Below, one piece after another: positions 59,762 to 64,000 of a stretch of DNA of 64,000 nucleotides (within the stretch, counting starts at the first letter, position 1; the number at the start of each line of letters is the position of its first letter). The notes under the pieces are model-generated. The model was not told the origin of the DNA. It searched no databases and saw only the letters and a list, made by a program, of their open reading frames with translations. The stretch lies in NCBI RefSeq assembly GCF_040783535.2, contig NZ_JBFONW020000003.1, positions 425,623-489,622 on the forward strand, written 5' to 3'. This stretch comes from Aestuariibius insulae (GTDB taxonomy: Bacteria; Pseudomonadota; Alphaproteobacteria; Rhodobacterales; Rhodobacteraceae). The position numbers and the translations under genes were made by a program.

Positions 59762-60048
59762 ACTATTGCGCGGCGTGCCCCTCACAATGTGTGGATTGCC
59801 CCTACCGACAGAACAAGCCCCGAAGCTACGAGGGTCGCGCGGTTTGGAATTTGGTCCTCGCCTCGGGAGGTCAGTTTCGATGCGTAGCCGGAGACCGCAT
59901 GATGCGCACCGGATACGACATGTCCGCGGTGCTGGCGCTTGGGCGGGCGAAGGGCGTGCCCTCTGCCGCGATCGGAGAGTTCTTTCCGATGATCGAGCAG
60001 ATTGCGGTGCGACGCTGGACGGGCGGCGGAACTGACGATGGCACGTAA
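59330..60048 (+). CDS. Tail assembly chaperone, -1 frameshift product (gpGT-like)
   Basis: The ribosome would read zero frame to AAC 59717-59719, slip back one base on GGGAAAC, and continue CGG CTC CGC to TAA 60046-60048, giving about 239 residues. The -1 frame is closed by TGA at 59710-59712, just before the slippery site, and open after it for 109 codons. The extension has a cysteine cluster (YCAACPSQCVDC) that lies before the first ATG of that frame, so it can only be made by the fusion. A stem TCTCCGA/TCGGAGA (59732-59753) follows. Confidence 0.75.
59713..59719 (+). promoter_or_regulatory. -1 frameshift slippery site GGGAAAC
   Basis: The heptamer fits X XXY YYZ (G GGA AAC in zero frame) exactly. 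Lambda uses G GGA AAG at the same place in its tail chaperone gene. Confidence 0.8.
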
Positions 60049-62191
60049 AACGGTTGGCGTCCGCCTTATCGCGGAGAACGGGCAGCAGATCCGGGCGGAG
60101 TTCGCCGGGGTCGGCATGGCCGGCAAACAGGCCTTTGAGCAAATCGCCTCCGGGCAAAAGAGTGCCGAAGCCAGTGCGCGCGTCTTCGAGCAGGCTTTGG
60201 AAGATGAGACCCAGGCCTTCCGCCAATTGCGGGCGTCGGTCGATCCGGCCTTCTCAGCAACGCAGCGCTATCAGCAGGTGGTGCGGAGCACGCAGCAGGC
60301 CGTTCGCGCCGGAGCGGCGACGCAGGCGCAGGCAAATCAGGTTCTTGCGCTCGCTCAAAAGCAGTACGAAAGGGCGGGTCGGTCAGCCACCCGCTTCAAT
60401 CGGCGCTTCGCTCTGAGAAACGTCTCCCTGCAGTTGTCTCAGGTGGCTCAGACCGCTCAGGTCCTGGGGAACCCTCTGCGCGCATTGGCAATCCAAATTC
60501 CAGATCTCGCAATCGGATTTGGTCCCCTCGGCATTGCAATCGGCGCTGTCATTGGTGCCGCCTCCAGCTTTGCCTTGAGCATGTTTCAAGCGAAGCGTGG
60601 GGTTGAAGAGCTAGAGGACAGCCTTCCATCGCTTGAAAGGCGGTTGGGCGATCTGGAACAGGCCGAGAAGGCCTATGCAGACGCGGCGCTGGCCCGCCAA
60701 GTGATTCAGACTGCAGTGACCAATAACGCGCTCATTCTGGCGGAAAAGGAGCTGTCGGCGCGCCGGACGCTGTTTGAACTGGAATTCGCCCGAGAAGAGA
60801 TCCGCACGAAGAGGCTCAGGGAGAGTGTTTCTCAGCTCCAGCAGGAGTTGGATGATCTGGTCCGTGTTCCGGTGGGTCTTACGGAGGACATATCGAACGA
60901 GGCCTTCGTCAACACGCAGGCTGAGCAAGAGCGGTTGGCTTTGGTGGAAGAGGCGCTCGCCGCAAATGAAGATCTCGTTGATCAGATCCGCGTCCAAAAT
61001 GCGGAGCTGGATGTCTCAGAGGCGTCCCTTGAGCAGATGCGCCTCTTGCTACAGGACGGGGCGGCCAGCGCTGATGACATCGCCAATTCGAATATGGCCG
61101 ATGGTATTTCCCAAGCGACGGTCGAAGCGGCGAAGCTGGCCAACACGCTTGGCATTGCCGTATCTGCGGCTTTCAGCCTGCAGCGGCTTCGGGCTTCACA
61201 GCAGATTGGCGGCGGTCGGGGTAGAGACCCCCGGGATTTCTTACCTGGTGGGTCTGGCACGCAGTACCAAAATGAGCTGGGCTACGAGTCAATCGACGAA
61301 GTCATCGAACGCCTAACTCCCAAGCCAACGCGCAGCTCGTCGCGCAGCGGTCGCGGGGCGCGCGGTGGCAGTTCGGGTCGGTCCGAGGCGGAACGGGCCG
61401 CATTGCGGGAGCAAAACCAGCTCGAGCGCGAAGCGGAGCGCGTCACACGCGCGGTGCGAACCGAGCTCGAGCAGTACAATGCCGAGCGGGAAAAACTGCA
61501 GGAGCTGCTCGATAAGAACCTGATCTCGACCGAGACCTTCAACCGCGCGATGGAAACCGCGACGGAGATCTACGAAGAAGCTCAGTTCGAAGAGGTCACC
61601 AAAGGCGTCGAGGGGATCTCCCGGGCGATCGCCGAGAACATGGACGATTGGGAAGGTCTACGGGATGGCGTCGCGGGCGTTCTTGAGCAGATCCGCAACG
61701 ATATTCTGACCTCTCAGATCGAGGATGCGCTCATGGCGATCCTCCAGCCGATCCTTGGCGGTTTGGGCGGCGGCCAGGGCTTCGGCGCTTCTCTTCTGGA
61801 TTTCTCGGCCTTTGGGCCGTCGCAGGGTGGCACAGGCGAGCTGGGCCTCCCGAGCTTTGATGGGGGTGGCCACACTGGCTACGGGCCGCGCCTTGGCGGG
61901 CTGGACGGGCGCGGCGGTTATCTGGCGATGGTTCATCCACGCGAACACATCGAAGACGAGACCCGTCCCGGAGGGGGGCGAGGCGGCGGCAGCTCCGAAA
62001 CCCGCGTGGCCGTCGACGTCTTCGTCAAAGACGACGGAACGCTAGGCGCCATCGCAAGAGATGCCGGGGCCGCGGCCGGAGCCGTTGCTGCGCAAAAGGC
62101 GGCTGGCCCTGCCTTTAACGAGCATGTTGCGCGCGGCGGCAGCGACAGAGCGCTGGCCAGCCGCTACGGTATTCGAGCGCGCGCGCGGTGA
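60038..62191 (+). CDS. Tail tape measure protein
   Basis: The 717-residue protein starts at ATG 60038, overlapping the end of the chaperone frame. It has long helical regions (QVVRSTQQAVRAGAATQAQANQVLALAQKQYERAGR), a hydrophobic segment (LAIQIPDLAIGFGPLGIAIGAVIGAASSFALSMFQ) near residues 155-190, a glycine/serine/arginine linker (RSSSRSGRGARGGSSGRSEAERAALRE) and a glycine-rich C-terminus. It sets tail length; 717 residues is short, suggesting a tail of about 100 nm. Confidence 0.92.
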   Translation: MARKTVGVRLIAENGQQIRAEFAGVGMAGKQAFEQIASGQKSAEASARVFEQALEDETQAFRQLRASVDPAFSATQRYQQVVRSTQQAVRAGAATQAQANQVLALAQKQYERAGRSATRFNRRFALRNVSLQLSQVAQTAQVLGNPLRALAIQIPDLAIGFGPLGIAIGAVIGAASSFALSMFQAKRGVEELEDSLPSLERRLGDLEQAEKAYADAALARQVIQTAVTNNALILAEKELSARRTLFELEFAREEIRTKRLRESVSQLQQELDDLVRVPVGLTEDISNEAFVNTQAEQERLALVEEALAANEDLVDQIRVQNAELDVSEASLEQMRLLLQDGAASADDIANSNMADGISQATVEAAKLANTLGIAVSAAFSLQRLRASQQIGGGRGRDPRDFLPGGSGTQYQNELGYESIDEVIERLTPKPTRSSSRSGRGARGGSSGRSEAERAALREQNQLEREAERVTRAVRTELEQYNAEREKLQELLDKNLISTETFNRAMETATEIYEEAQFEEVTKGVEGISRAIAENMDDWEGLRDGVAGVLEQIRNDILTSQIEDALMAILQPILGGLGGGQGFGASLLDFSAFGPSQGGTGELGLPSFDGGGHTGYGPRLGGLDGRGGYLAMVHPREHIEDETRPGGGRGGGSSETRVAVDVFVKDDGTLGAIARDAGAAAGAVAAQKAAGPAFNEHVARGGSDRALASRYGIRARAR

Positions 62192-62197
62192 TCGAGG

Positions 62198-62563
62198 ATG
62201 GCTGATTTTCCCGCAGATCTTGCCGCTCGCTTCGGGTTTCGGGGCTACGCCGAAGGAGCGCCGACCGGAGCCGTCATCTCGACGGCGATGAGTCTAGGCC
62301 CCGCGAAACGTCGACCCCGCTCGACCACCGTCATCGAACCGATTTCCGGTCGCATCCGGTCGATCCGCTCAGAGCGCGTCGATGCCTTCCTCTCCTTCTT
62401 CAAAGAGGATCTACGCTATGGCGCCCTGTCCTTCGGCATGCCCCATCCGCGCACCAAGCTGATCCGGACCTGGACCTTCTCCGGTCCGGACGGCGCCTAC
62501 ACCATCGTGCCGCGCACCGATGAGTGGTTCGACATCGACGTCAATCTGGATCTTTACCCATGA
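62198..62563 (+). CDS. Minor tail protein, gpM-like position
   Basis: The 121-residue protein follows the tape measure gene by 6 bases. It has RPRSTTVIEPISGRIRSIRSERVDAFLSFFKED and RTWTFSGPDGAYTIVPRTDEWFDIDVNLDL. Its position matches lambda gpM/gpL-type tail tip genes. It overlaps the next gene by ATGA. Confidence 0.7.
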   Translation: MADFPADLAARFGFRGYAEGAPTGAVISTAMSLGPAKRRPRSTTVIEPISGRIRSIRSERVDAFLSFFKEDLRYGALSFGMPHPRTKLIRTWTFSGPDGAYTIVPRTDEWFDIDVNLDLYP

Positions 62564-63027
62564 GCCTTTCTCCCGTCGCCCGCCGCTCGATCGATGCGGG
62601 CGAGACCGATGCCGTCTGGCTGGTCCTTGCCGATCTGCGCCATCCCGATTGGGACCAGGATATTCATCTCGTCACCAATACCGAGGCGATCGTCTCGAAC
62701 GGGATCATCTATCTGCCCTATGCGATGTCGATCACCTTTCCCGAGGAGGGGACCGAAGGCGTGCCGTTTGTCGCCTTTGCCGCCGACAATGTCTCGCAAG
62801 AGATCCTTGCGGAGCTGCGCAGCGTCAGCGGGCCAATCACGGTCGATCTCTGCCATATCGTGGCCTCCCAGCCGGACCGCCGGATCGCGCCGCTGGACGG
62901 GCTGGAGCTGCGCGTCTTCAGCTACGATGTCCAGACGATCTCCGGCCAGATCGTGGCCTCGCCCGTGCGCGAGGCGCCGGCCAGCGCGATCTCCTTCACC
63001 CCCAACCGGTTTCCCGCGCTCTTCTGA
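62560..63027 (+). CDS. DUF1833 tail protein
   Basis: The 155-residue protein starts in an ATGA overlap. It has the DUF1833 pattern: SRRSIDAGETDAVWLVLADLRHP-like start, LVTNTEAIVSNGIIYLPYAMSITFPEEGTEGVPFVAFAADNVSQEILAELR and SYDVQTISGQIVASPVREAPASAISFTPNRFPALF. It fills the place of lambda gpL. The next gene starts in a TGATG overlap. Confidence 0.85.
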   Translation: MSLSPVARRSIDAGETDAVWLVLADLRHPDWDQDIHLVTNTEAIVSNGIIYLPYAMSITFPEEGTEGVPFVAFAADNVSQEILAELRSVSGPITVDLCHIVASQPDRRIAPLDGLELRVFSYDVQTISGQIVASPVREAPASAISFTPNRFPALF

Positions 63028-63410
63028 TGTGGACCGCAGACTACATCGGATGGCCCTTCGCCGAGGGCGGGCGGAGCCGTGCGGGTATCGATTGTCTGGG
63101 CCTCTATCTGCTGCTTAACCGCGAACGCCTGGGTCGCACGCTGCCGGACCTCGCCTGCACGCGCGCCCAAGCCGTCCGCCGCCGCCTCATCGATGCCGAG
63201 CGGGAGCGCTGGCGGGCCGTCGATCCGGCGCGGATTCGAGAGGGCGATCTCATCCTGATGCAGGCGGCCGGGCATCTCGCCCATGTCGGCTATGCCGTCG
63301 ATGCCGTCTGGATGCTGCATATCGAGGATGATCTGGGATCGCGCCTGGCGCGTCATGCCGAGCACCCGATCGCCTCGCGGATCGAGGGGATCTATCGCTA
63401 TGACGCTTGA
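63027..63410 (+). CDS. NlpC/P60-type tail peptidase
   Basis: The 127-residue protein has the NlpC/P60 pattern with the catalytic cysteine at residue 23 (GGRSRAGIDCLGLYLLLNRERLG) and a likely histidine in LMQAAGHLAHVGYAV. It probably cleaves peptidoglycan stem peptides during DNA injection, as lambda gpK does. It overlaps the next gene by 11 bases. Confidence 0.88.
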   Translation: MWTADYIGWPFAEGGRSRAGIDCLGLYLLLNRERLGRTLPDLACTRAQAVRRRLIDAERERWRAVDPARIREGDLILMQAAGHLAHVGYAVDAVWMLHIEDDLGSRLARHAEHPIASRIEGIYRYDA

Positions 63411-64000
63411 TCCGATCCCCGCCAGGGTGGAGCGCGCCGCCTCGCCGATCCAGACGATGGTCTCGACCTCGCCGCTGCCGAAACCCCAGCCGCTGACGCG
63501 TTATCTCGAAGGCATCACGCTTGCTCAGATGGCCGATCGCGGCGGAATTGAGCGCGGGACCTGGGCCGCTTATCGGGCGACGATTACGATCGGTCTGCAG
63601 AGTTGGGACATCCCGGCGCAGCACTGGACCGTCACCAAGCCCCATGGCGGCGCAATCGTCGAGATCGTGCCGCTCGTCCATGGCCCGGCCGTGGCCGCGA
63701 TCGGCAGTGCCCTGATCACGTCCTTTGCCCCGACCATTGCCGCCAGCATCTTTGGCACCGGCCTGCTGGCAACGCTGGCGACGGCGGCGATCAGCATCGT
63801 CGGAACGCTGGCGCTCAATTCTCTGATCCAGCCGCCCGAGCCCGAGATCGGCGACACGACGCCGTTCTACGGAATCGGCGCCCCGGCGAACCGGGTCGAG
63901 CGCTATGCGCCCGTCGCCTATCCGGTCGGCCGGCATCTGAGCTATCCGCAGCCTGCCGCCACGGGCTATTCGGAGACGCGCGAGGACACCGTCATCTATC
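63400..64000 (+). CDS. Tail tip (gpJ/TipJ-like) protein, N-terminal part
   Basis: An ATG at 63400 opens a frame that continues to the window end (200 codons). The N-terminus has ARVERAASPIQTMVST, LTRYLEGITLAQMADRGGIERGTWAAYRATI, SWDIPAQHWTVTKPHGGAIVEIVPLVHG, a hydrophobic stretch (IGSALITSFAPTIAASIFGTGLLATLATAAISIVGTLALNSLI) and YGIGAPANRVERYAPVAYPVGRHLSYPQPA. This fits lambda gpI/gpJ-type tail-tip proteins that contact the host receptor. The 3' part lies outside the window. Confidence 0.78.
   Translation, partial: MTLDPIPARVERAASPIQTMVSTSPLPKPQPLTRYLEGITLAQMADRGGIERGTWAAYRATITIGLQSWDIPAQHWTVTKPHGGAIVEIVPLVHGPAVAAIGSALITSFAPTIAASIFGTGLLATLATAAISIVGTLALNSLIQPPEPEIGDTTPFYGIGAPANRVERYAPVAYPVGRHLSYPQPAATGYSETREDTVIY

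Larger units (their letters stand above)
39460..64000. mobile_element. Lambda-like siphoprophage, left and central part
   Basis: From tRNA-Val(TAC) to the window end the genes form a phage: integrase/excisionase, repressor/Cro switch, primase and helicase, terminase, portal, capsid, tail tube, chaperone, tape measure and tail tip. The order is that of lambda-type siphophages. The right end and any lysis cassette are not in view. No obvious frame disruption was seen in the structural genes, so the prophage may be intact. Confidence 0.93.

Noticed and set aside
59791..60048. Independent 85-codon gene after the tail chaperone
   Set aside because: The frame is open upstream to the slippery site and encodes a cysteine cluster before its first ATG, so it fits better as the -1 extension.
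50078..63410. Gene transfer agent cluster
   Set aside because: The presence of integrase, repressor, replication genes, Nu1/GpA terminase and tRNA-linked insertion indicates a true prophage, not a Rhodobacterales GTA.

Overview
The window is a GC-rich piece of an alphaproteobacterial chromosome, most likely order Rhodobacterales (Roseobacter/Rhodobacter type). This rests on the compact cysG-DUF2849-cysI-cysH-DUF934-fpr sulfate assimilation operon next to an Lrp regulator, the dctBD/TRAP dctPQM locus, DUF4260 and crystallin-J1-like genes, secreted glycerophosphodiesterase, and a recurring intergenic motif ending GACAAGATGAAG. No sequence search was run. Family names come from reading the translations; coordinates and motifs are read directly.

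Layout, host part (1-39.4 kb). 1-5.3 kb: end of a DUF4260 protein, an ADP-ribosylation/crystallin J1-like gene, then a molybdoenzyme maturation set (CoxE-like VWA protein, DUF1203 protein, XdhC-like protein, molybdopterin-binding protein). 5.4-6.1 kb: infC, apparently starting at a non-ATG codon. 6.1-12.2 kb: sulfate assimilation operon on the minus strand, with a divergent Lrp-type regulator and paired GAAC/GTTC palindromes between them. 12.2-20.1 kb: a cytochrome P450, then DctB/DctD and a three-part TRAP dicarboxylate transporter; this DctD has lost the GAFTGA loop. 20.3-29.3 kb: housekeeping genes (tpiA, A-type Fe-S carrier, acetyltransferase, glycerophosphodiesterase, LysR regulator, MscS-like channel, SufT-like protein, spermidine-synthase-like membrane protein) plus a 48-codon small gene. 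29.3-39.4 kb: a RimB-RimK fusion, an unrecognised 376-residue protein, tgt, an ATP-grasp protein, lon with a heat-shock-like promoter, a secreted nucleosidase, and two tRNA-Val genes flanking a phosphatase.

Prophage (about 39.4 kb to beyond 64 kb). A lambda-like siphoprophage appears to be inserted at the 3' end of the second tRNA-Val. In order: integrase and overlapping excisionase-like gene (leftward), a leftward run of small genes, a repressor/Cro switch with five copies of one palindromic operator, small HTH proteins, primase, D5-type helicase, a 480-bp non-coding region with strong inverted repeats, a possible late regulator, a secreted moron, a phage tRNA with anticodon CAT, Nu1/GpA terminase, gpW-like joiner, portal, a prohead protease/capsid fusion, decoration protein, head-tail connectors, tail tube, tail chaperone with a canonical -1 frameshift site, tape measure, and tail-tip genes. 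The right end and lysis genes are outside the window.

The points most worth following are the operator constellation, the GGGAAAC frameshift site opening exactly onto the -1 frame, the initiator-like phage tRNA, the GAFTGA-less DctD, the inverted-repeat region after the helicase, the short intergenic repeat family, and the unrecognised gene at 31.1 kb.
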